Part shown: positions 48,587 to 60,457 of the stretch, piece by piece | Position numbering within the stretch: position 1 is the first letter of the stretch | Layout: each line of letters opens with the position of its first letter | DNA from: Xylocopa sonorina | Taxonomy: Eukaryota; Arthropoda; Insecta; Hymenoptera; Apidae | Direction: 5' to 3' | DNA: 64,000 nt | Assembly: GCF_050948175.1 (NCBI RefSeq) | Contig: NC_135199.1 | Coordinates: forward strand, 13,706,501 to 13,770,500 | Position numbers and translations under genes: made by a program | Notes under the pieces: generated by a model | What the model saw: the letters and a program-made list of their open reading frames with translations, nothing else | What the model was told of the DNA's origin: nothing | Databases searched by the model: none

Positions 48587-51500
48587 ATGGCTGACCCGGA
48601 AAAACAGCCCGAACAACCAAAGGCTGTCCAGCAGAAGCTGGTCATCGGTGAGTGAAACGTACAATTAACCTAGATTCCGTATCGCGTACATTTTCCTAGT
48701 GAACGAAATTCATCTAACAGAGAACGAGTGCGTTTCTCCACGATCCGCCGCCGCCGCCGCATCTAATAATGGCGTCTATGCAAGAGTGGTAGACGTTCAG
48801 CCATGTGGTATTTAGCCGGCAAGACGCGGTTACCATTCCTCTTTACCTTCCGCATACCTTTTACAATTTTTACCACCGGAATCGATTATTTTACGCCGCC
48901 TTTCTTACTTTTCTCTCTCCTTTCCTCTCCTGCGACTACCACATTTATTACAATTAACAACCGAACTCTTTTCGAACGAGCTATCATTCTTCCCGAGTTT
49001 TCTTCAATTTTACCTCGATACGTGTGTCTATACGTCTCTCTCTCTCTCTCTCTCTCTTTGTGTCTATACGTGTGTCTATCCGTGGAAGAGGGTAATTGTG
49101 AGTACGTGTCTCTACGTGTGTATGTACGCGCGCGCGTCCGCCTGCCTGCCTGCCAGAGAGAGAAAGAAGTAGTGTACTGTACTACACCGGCATACGTAGG
49201 ACCAACAGTTTACCCGCTTTCATATCGCCTTCTCCTTTAGTCCTTTTATATTCCTTTCCGTTTCTCTTGCTTTTCTTTCCCTCCCTCCCTCCCCTTCCCT
49301 TCCCTTCCCTTCCCTTCCCGTCCCTTCCCTTTCCTTCCTTTCCTTTCCTTTCCTTTCCTTTCCTTCCCTTCCCTTCCCTTCCATTCCCTTCCCTTCCCTT
49401 CCCTTCCTTTCCTTTCCTTTCCTTTCCTTTCCTTTTCTTTTCTTGCTTTCCATCGATTCATGTTTATATCGCAAATCTAACGCCAACTATATGTCGAAAA
49501 ATAGAGATAAAACAATCTAAGATCTCTTGATTACATCACAATTATACGTGCTTTGTGATACCTGCACATTTTTGTATTCTCTTTTCTATACCTCCACAGC
49601 CTATTTTTCATAAATCGAATCGAGAGCACGACTCTCGTTATGTAAGTTTCAAACTATTCTTCAACGTCCGTTTCCCAATCCGAAACGATTCATTTTCGGC
49701 AGCGAGTCATCAAGAAAGAAAAAAAAATACGAACGGATCTAAATTTCAACCGGAAACCTTCGAATCGATTTGGAACTGTTATCCTCTTGAACAATTCGAT
49801 CGAATGTCCTTTCAATGACGTTCCATTCCCTCTTGATACTCGTTTCCCGCAGAGTTTAAGCGAAGAGTATCGTTGGATCGTAGAGAGAGAGAGAGAGAGA
49901 GAGAGAAATTAACGCACAAGAGCCGAGAAAAGTTGGCAAAGAAAGCCATCGTTAGTTCGGCTACGAATATTACAAGTAAACATCTGTGAATACGTTTGGA
50001 TTCAACTTATCGTCGATTACGAATACATAACAGTGATTTGTAAATATGCGAGACGTCGCACTGTCCCACGTAAGCGAGGTGTATCTGTATGCGTGTAGCG
50101 TTTTATTTTCGAAACATTTCGAAAAATGTTTGAATGCGATTCGCAGTGGCGAATCTACCAACGAACCGTATGTATCGCTTAATCGAATTTAAAGGTGGAT
50201 ACCTAATCGGACCCGTTTCGCTTTTCTTGGGTTTCAGCGAACAAAGTGACCGGGACTGTGAAGTGGTTCAACGTGAAGAGTGGATACGGATTCATCAACA
50301 GGTTAGTAACAATTCGTCCTCTCGCTTCCTTTGACGCCTTTTTCTCGCTTGATCACCCGCCGTCGCCAACGCCAACCCCTACCCCTGGCATTCACCTGTG
50401 GGCCCACTATATGGTCATCTCGCTATATCTAATGGTGGTCCCTCTTTCCTCATCTTTTCTCGACAGGACCCGGGCGCGTTCCAATACTCCCGCTATACTC
50501 GCGCTCCGCGATTCCTCTATCCTCAGCTATTTCTAGGCACACTCGTTGCCCGCTTCCGACCCTGTTACCACTACGCACGCATACATACACCCCCACCGAA
50601 TCCACTTTTCTATGGTTCCCTTCCTTTTGCCTGGTAGCATTCGTGCCGATGTAACACGTCGATCGGTGTATAGACGGATATAGGGTGTAGATATAGATAT
50701 AGACATAGATGTAGGTAGTGGGGGGTGCGTGGATTTTCTATGCATTTGGAGAAGAGCCAAAGCAAGTTTGGTTCGCGTACCGTTGCACGCGTAACGCCAC
50801 CGATTATTCGCAGCGTTATTCGCGTCGTTTGCGCGAATCAAACAGAATAACTCGAATCACGGTGGGAAAGCAAACGTTCGTCTGGACGCCCATTGGATCG
50901 CGCGCGTCTTCGCTCGATCAAAGTTCCAAGACGTACATTTCTCGGCGGGGCCGTCGAACTCGAGGATGCGTTCCTCACGATCGCGATTCAAATTGGATTC
51001 GGTTTTTTCAACGAACGATGGATTTGTTTCAGGAACGACACCAAGGAGGACGTATTCGTCCATCAAGTGAGTAGATCGAAACGAAATAAATCGGAGAAGC
51101 GGTGTTTCTAATCGGATGGTTTTACAGTCGGCCATCGTGAAGAACAACCCAAGGAAGGCTGTGCGGAGCGTCGGTGACGGTGAGGTGGTTGAATTCGACG
51201 TGGTGATCGGCGAGAAGGGTCACGAAGCAGCCAATGTTACCGGTCCGTCCGGGGAAGCGGTAAAAGGTTCGCCTTACGCTGCCGATAAGCGACGCGGATA
51301 CCGCGGAGTTCATTGGTACATTAATCAAAGACGTGGGAACGCTCGAACTCAACGAAGACCTCGAGAAGGCCAGGAAGGTTACGAGGCCGGTGAGTGAACG
51401 TTAACCCGGGTTAACGGGCCCGTAAAGTACCGTAAAGTCGAAGAACAGAGCGTTGATCGTTTCACGCGTGAATCACAGGCGAGGGTAAAACCGGGGACGA

Positions 51501-52902
51501 TGTGAACTCCGGCGAGGGTGGCGGGCAGCAACGACGTTACAGGGTTCGACGACAGTTCGACGGGTATTACCGTGGTTCCCGGCGATCCGGGCCGTCGGCG
51601 CAACAGCAAGGAGACAACACCGGCGAAGGCGGCGAGCAAACCGGCGAGGCTGCCGGGGAAGCTGGCGTACCGCGCGGCGGTGGACGCGGCCGTGGCGGAC
51701 CTTCCCGTCGCTACTTCCGTCGCAACTTTCGCGGAGGAAGAGGAGGCGGCGGACCTCCGCGTCGACCCCGAAGTCAGGACGGCCACCTAAAAGTCCGTAT
51801 CTCGCATACTTACTACCACCTCTCGTCTCTCTAAGCGTACACCATCCGGTCAACTCCGCTTTCTATCGTGTTTTCTTCCTAGTTCGCGCTCGCGATTATA
51901 TTCACCTTCTCTCTCTCTCTCTCTCTCTCTCTTTCTTCCTCTCCTCTCCTCTCCTCTCCTCTCCTCTTTTTCTCTTTCTCACAGCCTAACCGTATCTAGC
52001 CTATCGAGCTAGACAGCAGAACCTGCATGTGCCAGTTTTCCTGCTAGACCGTACGCGAGTAGGTTACGTACGCGAGTAGATTTAGTGAATTTCTCTACTT
52101 GGAACACCGTCGTTCGATGCTCTATAGTTGTCGCCCCTTTCAGGAATCGCGTGCTATTTCGAATCGTCTAGCGTATACGGCCGATAAACTCTGGGCTCTT
52201 TTCTTTCTATCGTCCGGCGATACACTTGTAATCGTACACTGATCGCATCGTCGTCAACGGATCGCGCACGTGCTACTTCTCAACATTTTCTATATCCCTC
52301 TCTTTTCATCTCTCGTCTTGGTTTCCCGTTACGCGAGTGTTCGGTCCGTTGACGAGTAATCCGCGTAGAGCTTGGCGCACACACACACACACTATTGCAC
52401 GTATCTTTTTGTACTCTTTTCAGTCGGAGCAGAAGTCGGATGCACCTAAAGATAAGGATGCACCTGCCGCTGCCCCTGCTCCACAGGTAACGTGGCTTTA
52501 TTTTTCTCTCTTCCCTCTCTATCCGCGCGGTACACCTTTCGCCGCTTTACTCCTACCCTTTTCCAACCTCTATCGTTTGTCACACACACGCACAACCACA
52601 CGTACACACATTTTCACACGTTTCGTACTACTTGTACATCTCTCTGTTTCTGTTTCTGTTTCTGTTTCTTTTTCTGTTTCTTTTTCTCTCCCTCCTCCTT
52701 CTACCGCTCTATAATATTTGGGATTGATTACTAATTTTTTCCGTACATCATCGGTATGTCACCCTTTCTACGCTCTTCATACGTTCTTCATCGCGACATC
52801 TTACTTAGTCGTTGGGTGCCGTTACTGCGCTGCGAATTGTAATAATGTGCTTTACAGGAAAGTCAACCGGTCCAAAACACCACAACCGAAAGCACTGCTT
52901 AA
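48587..52902 (+). CDS. yps: Y-box cold-shock domain protein (yps/YBX type)
   Basis: Exons: 48587-48647, 50238-50301, 51033-51066, 51128-51389, 51479-51792, 52424-52486 and 52858-52902 (843 nt, 280 residues). Y-box proteins package and regulate mRNAs. The cold-shock domain (about 22-93) is very like vertebrate YB-1: GTVKWFNVKSGYGFINR with RNP1 at 36-40, NDTKEDVFVHQ with RNP2, then NNPRKAVRSVGDGEVVEFDV. The rest is Arg/Gly-rich (RGGGRGRGGPSRRYFRR) and would bind RNA. The last two exons encode SEQKSDAPKDKDAPAAAPAP and ESQPVQNTTTESTA. They need a weak donor, AAAA|GTCCGT at 51793. If it is not used, the fifth exon reads on to a stop at 51834 and gives a 258-residue protein. The internal junctions are canonical and certain; only the choice of C terminus is open. 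Confidence 0.9.
48648..50237 (+). other. First intron of the Y-box gene
   Basis: This 1.6 kb intron contains (CT)n at 49038-49057, a long pyrimidine mirror-repeat tract at 49275-49445 and (GA)n at about 49882-49907. No exon is supported inside it. Confidence 0.65.
49275..49445. repeat. Pyrimidine pentamer array (CCCTT)n / (CCTTT)n
   Basis: About 170 bp of almost uninterrupted pyrimidine on the plus strand consists of alternating blocks of CCCTT and CCTTT units with mirror symmetry. It lies in the first intron of the Y-box gene. Confidence 0.9.
50302..51032 (+). other. Second intron of the Y-box gene
   Basis: The intron splits the cold-shock domain at AAC AG|G (Asn-Arg). It has short GATATA-like runs near 50680-50715 and no supported exon. 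Confidence 0.65.
51793..52857 (+). other. 3' introns / alternative 3' UTR of the Y-box gene
   Basis: This is intronic in the long isoform and 3' UTR in the short one, apart from the 63 nt exon at 52424-52486. It contains a CT-rich run and (CTCCT)n units at about 51908-51968. The roughly 370 bp between 52487 and 52857 is a plain intron with a TTTCTG repeat near 52643-52690. Confidence 0.55.
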
Positions 52903-53319
52903 CAAAGAACACGACGCCTACTCCTTTTCATATGTAACACCAACACCCGTTATACACCGAAGCAACAGCAACGACTACAGTAACAGCAGTAGTAGCAGCA
53001 ACAGCAGCAACAACAACAACAACAACAGGAAAAGCAACAATAATATAAAACATACGAATCGGCAAAGTTGAAAAAAACAAAGGAAAAAAGAAACAAAAAA
53101 AGTAAGAAATTGAAAGAAATGGCAAGACATCGCTCCACGCTCTCCCTGGCAGTCGAAATACGTCGAGAGATGTGCGCGCGTGTGCGGGAGAGGAACGCTG
53201 CCGAAATTAATTGGCGAACGTGAATACGAAGGCTCTCTCCGTGGATCGACTACGCGCGAACCGATAGCACTTTCAAGATGGGCTTACTTACCACTCTGCT
53301 CGACAATTTGCTCTTTTCT

Positions 53320-53402
53320 CTTACTAAACTAAACTAAACTAAACCAAACTAAACTAAACAAAACAAAACTAAACTAAACTAAACTAAACTAAACCAAACT
53401 AC
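53320..53402. repeat. (ACTAA)n pentanucleotide array
   Basis: About sixteen imperfect tandem copies of ACTAA, some varied to ACCAA or ACAAA. The unit resembles but is not the insect telomere repeat (TTAGG/CCTAA). Confidence 0.9.
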
Positions 53403-54961
53403 TAATACTAATAACTGGGCGCGAATCTAATTACCCCACTAAATCGATCAAGATAGCGACGGTTCGAAAGAAGGTCGAAGAAATAATCCATAAACGTGTA
53501 GTCGATTCGATTTCGCGACACGAAACGAAACGGAACGGAACGGAACGACGATACAAGTTGCGTCGAGAGTATTTCGGGAATGATTTAAATTGATCAACGG
53601 CAGTGATAAAGGGAAACGAAATATGCGATTGTAGCCAATTTTGGTGTACGTAAAGATTTGACAGGGTAATCCCGATCGTGCGTAGAAAGCGACGATTAGC
53701 CAAAAAGGAAATATAAGGTGATGGGATGCAATAGGAATTCGATTTGGCGAAAGTGGTATTTTTGTTCTTGTTTTTGCGTATTCATTGTTTCATACGTTTT
53801 AATTTTTCTGCAACAAAACACATTCGATCGTTTGTAATACAAGATATATGTAGGTATATCTTGAAGTTTAACGCGATGCTCGCGGAATTTTTCTCTCGTC
53901 CGTATATGTAATAGGTAAATGGGCGGCCAATATCGAAACTACGACTGTACGCGCGTTTACCCGTGATCGTGTCGGCTTATAATCGTTTCAGTTTCTTTCA
54001 AAATTTCGTCGTTTTTCTTTTTTTTTTTCTTTTTTTTTCTTTTTTTTCTTCCTCTCTCTCGTCTTTTCGGTCCTTGTTTATATGTACATGACTTACGTTC
54101 CGGATCGTAACGACGTTTGTTCTGCGATCGGTGAGCAAGCACGCGACAGCTGATCCTGTAAAATTCTGTGTTCGATTATACTTTTACCGACGTACATCCA
54201 ACGAATTGGCGATCACACCCGTATCAAGTGCCCCTGGAGGGTGCTATATCTTTGAACGAGATCAACGTATATTGTCCGACGATTAGTAACGAGATGTCAC
54301 GCGTTACGCAAGTTAACCGTGAATCGGTCCGATTTTCCCATGGTTTTTTCAATCCGTGACATTCGAATATTATGCAAAAATGTTGCCGCGTTACTCGACC
54401 GTATCTGTTTTCGAAATTTCTATATCCGCGACTCGATTGACAATGCAAGCCTGCGGTTTGTCAATGAAACGAGTAAACAAATAATATATGAGTGAGTGAA
54501 CGAGCGAATGACTGTGCGTGTGCGCGTAACGAAAAAAGAAAAAGCTTACAAGAGTAAGAGAGAAACATTTATACAATTTTGCATGAAAACGGAACCATTT
54601 TTTAAATTTTAGTTTGTAGTTCTATCGTCGGAAAATAAAATGTACAATTTTTCTTTCCAAACACACGTTTCGAAGTTTAACACGCGCGACTCGTAACTTG
54701 TTAGTAACTGTAACCTGTTTTTTCTTTATTTTTTTTTTTTTTTTTATCACTTTAAGGTCGTTTAGGAAATTCAGATTTTTTTTTTCTCATCGTCGCGATC
54801 GTCGTTGGTCATTCATTATACGATCGACGTTGTCTTCGAATCCCCTGGTAAAAAGTTTTTTACGCGTCGGTCATCGCTTCGATCGTTGTTGCGGCGATAG
54901 AGCCTGAAACAAATTGATACACGCTCGGAAGGAAACACCGGAACAGAGCGAGAGCGGTAGC

Positions 54962-54997
<36 letters not shown>

Positions 54998-56046
54998 TAG
55001 ATAGATAGATAGGGGGAGGGTGTGAGCGGTAACGCGAAATGATTAAGAAAAGGTGAAGATCGTTGAAAGAGAGTCGCGGAAACGAAGAGGCAGGCGAGCT
55101 ACCTTTTGGTACAAAAATTGGGAATCGAGTGGAAAAAATGAACGATGATGCATGTGTTGAAAGTGATGATTATCGGAATTAAAAGGTAACAGAAGCAAAA
55201 GAATGTGAATTAGAGAAGACCGCGCGCACACGGAGGAGTGTACAGGTAAAAGGTGTACGCGTGTTGGAAGTATTTTGAGATCGAGACTGGAATGGAACGT
55301 GGGTCGAACGGCCTCGGAAAACGGTAGACGGTAACAACGTAACAGGGACTACGCGGTGTCCGCGTTTCGGTGATCTGGAGTAGGTGAAATGGAATCGCGT
55401 TGCGCGTATCTCGACGAGCTACGAGGGGACCGCGCGCGTCTCCGAACACGCGAGATCGTGAAACTTGTCAATTAGTTGGTTTTCTGTTCTTCGCGAGGAG
55501 AGTACGCGCGATTTCTACATCAGTCGGCCTGGTTCGTCGCGGGACGAGCAATTGGGGGAACAGCGGAGAAACGAGAGAAAATTGGAGAAGAGGAAAAAAA
55601 AAAGAAAAAAAAAAAGAAACAGCAACGATGAAACACGCGATCCGATCGAGGCTAAAAGAGAGACGATCCTTCCGATCCACCCCGATCTTGCTCCTTTCCC
55701 CGAGTTTTACGCGTTGTTTCGTCCTCGTTGATCTCTACCTATCCAGCTATCCCTTACCATATCCATCGTTACCTGTCCTGAACGATACCACGATACCCCA
55801 TTCTTCGAATCCAGTGAATTTTGTACCGAAACGCGAAACTTTGAGAAGCTACTTTCATATATGGAATTTAATTTTTTCACGAAACATGTGCATTATAAAA
55901 AATAAATGCCAAAAAAATCGCAAAACTGACGAAACGAAAGTTGAAAGTTACTTGTTCATTGCACACCACTCGCCAATTCCGTGTCCCCTCGTTTCCATTC
56001 GTTCTATTCGGATATTGGGTTGTGGCAGAGGCGCGGAGATACGATA

Positions 56047-56047
<1 letters not shown>

Positions 56048-56053
<6 letters not shown>
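56048..56053 (-). terminator. Candidate SMYD4 polyadenylation signal AATAAA
   Basis: An AATAAA on the minus strand, about 43 nt after the SMYD4 stop, is formed by the edge of the (TTA)n array. Confidence 0.4.
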
Positions 56054-56089
<36 letters not shown>

Positions 56090-56095
56090 TACATA

Positions 56096-56462
56096 TCAGA
56101 GTAATCGTTTGTAGAAATGATTAAAAGTAGAAGGAGCGAGGGGCTGGTAAACGTTGCCCCGATCCGCCATACAAGCGCTCGCCGCGATCTCGGCCAAATG
56201 AGTATCCTTGTGGGGTGGTACCGCAACGCGGTGAAACATTCTCGCCGCTTCGAGGAACACCTTCAACGCCGTTTCGGGTTCTTCCCGGTCAAGTGCGGCG
56301 AATCCCTGAGCGTACAGTTGCTCGCATTCGAGCACGCGCTCGACCGATGCTCGGAGATTGATTCTTCTCCGGCAGGAGGAGCACTCGATGCTTTTGTTCG
56401 GATCTCGTGGTCGCCGGTGAACTTTCGGGCAGCCCTCGGTCAGGCATCTGTCGCATCGCATT

Positions 56463-56512
<50 letters not shown>

Positions 56513-57344
56513 TATATATGTTTACAGAGAATTGTACTCACCTGAGCCGAACGGTCTCGTTGGTCATATCGTCGAAACGAGGCCAATTCTCGCGACAGGC
56601 GGTGCACTCGCAACGAAACCAGTATCTACCGGCGAGCGCTTTCCGGCGATCTTCCAAGGTTCGTTTGGTGAATATCGGGCCGTAGTTTTCGGCTAGCACG
56701 TCACCCGGCTCGAGAGGCCGGCTCGCTCTGATTACGATGCGTCGACCAACGAAATATCTTCAACGAAATCATCGAAACGATTCGAACATCCGACACGGTG
56801 AAGAAGCAAACCAGCTGTTGCGCACTCGCTCTTACCTCACCACTGCCGGATAACAGTCGTGATTGAAACGCGCGACCGTTGGATAGATGGCCACGCCGAT
56901 GTAGACGGGCTTGCTACCGCGGAAACGGTGCTCCGTTCCGAATCGCGTCTCGAACACTTCGTGAGCGTTGAATTGCAACAATTGAAGATGTTTCAATAGC
57001 AAACTGGCCACCGCGATCTCTTCCTCGCTTGGGGACTCTGAAACATTACTCGACGTTTGATACGTCTACTAGTTACGTTTGTTACGGGTAACGGTACCGC
57101 TTACCGTTGTCCTCGCTAGCCTGCCGAAAGAATCCGACTCTCTGCAAACATCTCAAGAGAAACGCCGCCATCAGAGATCTCTCGAAAAAGTCTTTCGCCG
57201 TTCTCCGTTTCTCGTGCATCACCAGATCGTACGCCCTCAAATCGATCTGTTTCTCCTGTTGCTGCTCGCACCTCGAGCCCTCGCGCAACTTTTTCTTCCG
57301 CGAACGACGTTTCGCCGACTTGCTCGGTGGTCTTCCTTCCTTTC

Positions 57345-57402
<58 letters not shown>

Positions 57403-58101
57403 CTCGTCGTCGCGCCGATGCAATGCTTGGCTGATTTTCAAACACTCGGACGGACCGTTTTGAGTAACCATTCGTAAAGCGAGCATGCTCAAAATGCTCA
57501 TTCCCGAGCCTGATGAAACGAGAAGAAAAAAAAGCTACGCGATACCTTACGTTCCGCTCGAAACGTATACCTCTTCTTTACCTATCAACAGCGCCAAAAT
57601 TTTACACTCGTACTTGTGATAGCTCTCGATCGCCGCGTCCCTGCACTCTCTGCCGCAAAACGCGACGCTGCTACAATCCGGACATCCTATCGGCGCCTCG
57701 AATCTGTAACGAGATGCGGTTACGCGTTACACTTGGCTCGCAGTTGGTCGCGTGTACTATACGGAACCGCGCGCTCACCTGCGGAAACAGTGTTGACAGT
57801 GCGTACCAAAGTATTCCGGTAGGAGAACAGCCGCGAGCGGCGATTCGACGATCACTTGCTGCCCGGGTTCGATCCGTTTCGCCGCGATCGCTCGTTTACC
57901 CACGCTCTCTGTTTCCTCGATCTCCAGTAACTGCTCCCCCGACCAACTCTCTGTCGTTTTACTTTGTCATTTCAATTTCCCATTGCTCACCAGATACAAT
58001 ACGTACCGACGTCTTGATCGACACGCTCCTCCGCTTTTTCCACTTTGATCTCCGTTCTCTTCTTCTCGCACGTTTCCTTCATCCGAACGAGCTCCACTCT
58101 G

Positions 58102-58141
<40 letters not shown>

Positions 58142-58700
58142 GTTGAACGTTGAAAAGCTCTAAAGCTGACCTCAACGCGTCCGGTAGATTCATCTCTTCG
58201 ACGAAAGTTAAATCTTGCGCGGCGAACTCGCACTGATTCGACGCGAGAAACATCTCGGCTCTGGCTAGATATGCGAGCGGCAAACCAAAACCCCTGTCGA
58301 TCGAAAGGGGAACGAGAGGGTAAAGAACCGAACCTGGCGCAGGGGCCCGAAGAATGGCTTGGCTGAAGAGAGCGAGAGCTTTTCGGGGTTCACCCGCGAC
58401 CGCGGCCTCGAAACCTTCGAGCCTGCGCGCCCTCGAGACGCTCGCGTCCTTTCCACGATATAGGATCTCCGTTCTGTTCAGCGTCTCCAGTACCGCGTCC
58501 TTGATCTTTTCATCGAGGAAGATGGCGCGGACGCGATCCTCGTCCCTAGCCAGCCGTCCGAACACCTTCGATATCCACACCTCGCCGGCTACTCGCGTCA
58601 CCTTTTCACTGAACTCGCCGAAAAATCCTTTCGTCCCGGACCTGAGGGTTTCCAGCGAGCACAACGTTCTGTAATATCCTCCTTCCGTCTCTTCCGTCAT
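56096..58700 (-). CDS. SMYD4: SMYD4-type SET and MYND domain protein with TPR regions
   Basis: Eight exons on the minus strand: 58700-58171, 58098-58007, 57950-57779, 57703-57582, 57509-57105, 57037-56836, 56757-56542 and 56447-56096 (2091 nt, 696 residues). The MYND finger is complete: C259, C262, C272, C275, C281, C285, H294 and C298, with the canonical spacing. The split SET domain has RFNHDC (497-502) and ENYGPIF (531-537), with post-SET cysteines CECTAC (557-562). TPR-like helices flank it on both sides (LARAEMFLASNQCEFAAQDL; CEQLYAQGFAALDREEPETA), the layout of SMYD4. The family methylates proteins and affects histone and muscle or heart functions in flies and vertebrates. Oddities: a run of about 18 Thr codons and a basic KSAKRRSRKKK stretch between MYND and SET, and a 72 bp (GA)n intron that is open in frame. 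The first in-frame ATG (58700) was chosen because stops lie just upstream. Confidence 0.93.
56448..56541 (-). other. SMYD4 intron made largely of (GA)n on the sense strand
   Basis: This 94 bp intron carries (CT)n on the plus strand at 56467-56508, so the sense transcript has a purine run where a polypyrimidine tract would be expected. The acceptor GCGACAG|ATGCC is supported by phase and by the CLTEGCPKVH continuation. Confidence 0.7.
57346..57399 (-). repeat. Coding (ACG)n repeat: poly-Thr in SMYD4
   Basis: Eighteen pure CGT triplets (plus strand) encode consecutive Thr residues between the MYND finger and the NHDC part of the SET domain. Only one codon is used, as expected for a recently expanded microsatellite. 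Confidence 0.95.
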
Positions 58701-60457
58701 CTCGTTACCGCCGTGACCGCAGACCAGATCTCTCGAAACCTCGAGCAACTACTACCCCAGCCGAATTCGCTTTGTCGCCATCGTCGAATAATTTTAGACA
58801 ACACTCGACCTCGCTATTTCCGTCTCTCGGCCACTGTCCAACCGAATCGAATCCTATACCCATATACCTTTATACATTATTCTACCTTATGCGGTACAAT
58901 GCGTCTAACCTGATAAGAAATCCTAATAACCTAGTAATCGTTATTATCTTCGATGCGAGTCGTTTAACGCGTTTATGACGCGGTGTCGATGGCAACGATG
59001 ACAGAGCCAGCGATCAGCGGCGGCAGCGGTGTACGACACCGGATCTCGGTCGAACGTTTCGCGCAGAGAGATCGGTTGTTAGTGCGCGTTGCCAGTTTGC
59101 TCCGTTAAAAGCTCGTCGCGATTCTTTCGGCCGACTAAGAAATTGACCACGATCGAGCCACGGAGAATCCAGCTGGAAAAAAGGATAGTCGTTTAATCGG
59201 TGGCAACAGGAACAGGAACAGGAACAGGAATGGGAATGGAAACGGAAAGGTGAGAGAATCGAGTGTGCGAAGAGCGGTGCTGCTGCGCCGTGAACGAAAA
59301 GGACGAGTGTGGCGCCGATAAACCGTGGGAACGGCGATAACGGTAAAGAAAAAAAAGAAAAAGAAAAAAGAAGAAGAAAAAAAAAAAGAGTATCTTTGGG
59401 TGATGTAAGTCGGCAACGCGAACCGCGAACGCCTACCCGTTCTACGGTCCCAGAGGAGAAGGAAATTGTATTTTTTTACCGGTGCTCTTCTCCAGAACGT
59501 TTCGAAATGAGCGAATGATCGAGCAAGTGGAACGCACGCGCGAGCCTAATCGCGGCTACAAACTCGGTACTCGGAGAACGGAAACTATCGGCAGTGCAAG
59601 TACAAGCACCGACAATGAACGGAGCGAACGTGCGACGCATTTCGATCGACCTCCCTTTTTTCGTCTCGTCTTTTCGAGGTTGGTATCGCGCGACTGGAAA
59701 ACGCTGATTAACGCTGAAAGATCCCTCACCGTTTAACTTACACGATCCGATCCCGACAACACCGAGCCCCTGGCGACTCGCGCGCGATTCGTTCGAACCA
59801 CCCTTCGAATCGAAATCGATATCGAAATCGATCTTAATCGAATCCATACTCCATCGAGTGTAACGAAGACGCGTAATCGAATAGAATGGAATCGAATGGA
59901 ATCGAATGGAATCGAGTCGAGTCGAGTCGAGTCGAGTCGCGTCGCGTCGCGTCGAGTCGCCTAGTGTCGCGGTAGGTTGCGTAACTACTCATGCAATAAC
60001 CTTGCAACTAGACCGAATCGCTGTTTCCTTCGAATATCGTGAATCGTCGTGACGTAAAACGGCAAAGGATGACGCGCGAAGCGATTCAGTTCGATCGCCA
60101 CGTACACGTCGACCTCGGATCGTTTCGTCTTTGACCGCTGTGCGTTATCTTTACCGCCGTCGATTCCCCGGCATGAGAACACGAAAGAATCTCCGGATAG
60201 ACAAGTACGATGCGCGATCTCCGGCAACTGAACACGGCTGTACATGCACCGCACGCACCCTTCGGGTTTAACGATTACGATCCGTGCGTTCGTTCGTTCG
60301 TTCGTTTGTTTGTTTCAGAATCGTCGATCCGCTAGCGAAACGTCCGCCGCGTTCTCGAATACGCGATCATCTTTCGGGCTGCCGATTCTCCTAATCCTAT
60401 CGGCAGCCTCCTTTTCTATCTCTCGTTTATTATTGCCACCTTCTTGCCGAGACGAGG
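58701..60457. other. Divergent promoter region of SMYD4 and the GRB-type gene, with its 5' UTR
   Basis: No coding exon is supported. A TTTCAG|AA acceptor at 60318 probably begins the exon that carries the GRB-type start codon at 60458, since an in-frame stop separates the two. A donor-like AAG|GTGAGA at 59249 could end an upstream non-coding exon. The interval also holds GGAACA repeats at about 59208-59230 and the 59881-59952 pentamer array. Confidence 0.4.
59881..59952. repeat. Degenerate pentamer array (GAATG)n to (GAGTC)n to (GCGTC)n
   Basis: A short tandem array whose unit changes stepwise from ATCGAATGGA to GAGTC to GCGTC across about 70 bp, lying in the probable 5' region of the GRB-type gene. 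Confidence 0.8.

Larger units (their letters stand above)
52903..56095. other. Intergenic interval between the Y-box gene and SMYD4
   Basis: Two genes end toward each other here, so both 3' UTRs lie inside. There is a CAG/CAA-rich stretch at 52960-53030, the (ACTAA)n array at 53320-53402, a T-rich run at 54020-54050, (GA)n plus (GATA)n at about 54967-55011 and (TTA)n at 56049-56090. No coding gene is supported. Confidence 0.55.

Noticed and set aside
58300..58345. Possible 40 bp intron inside SMYD4 exon 1 (GTTCGG to GACAG)
   Set aside because: It is shorter than any other intron here, and removing it would shift the frame away from the TPR sequence that follows.
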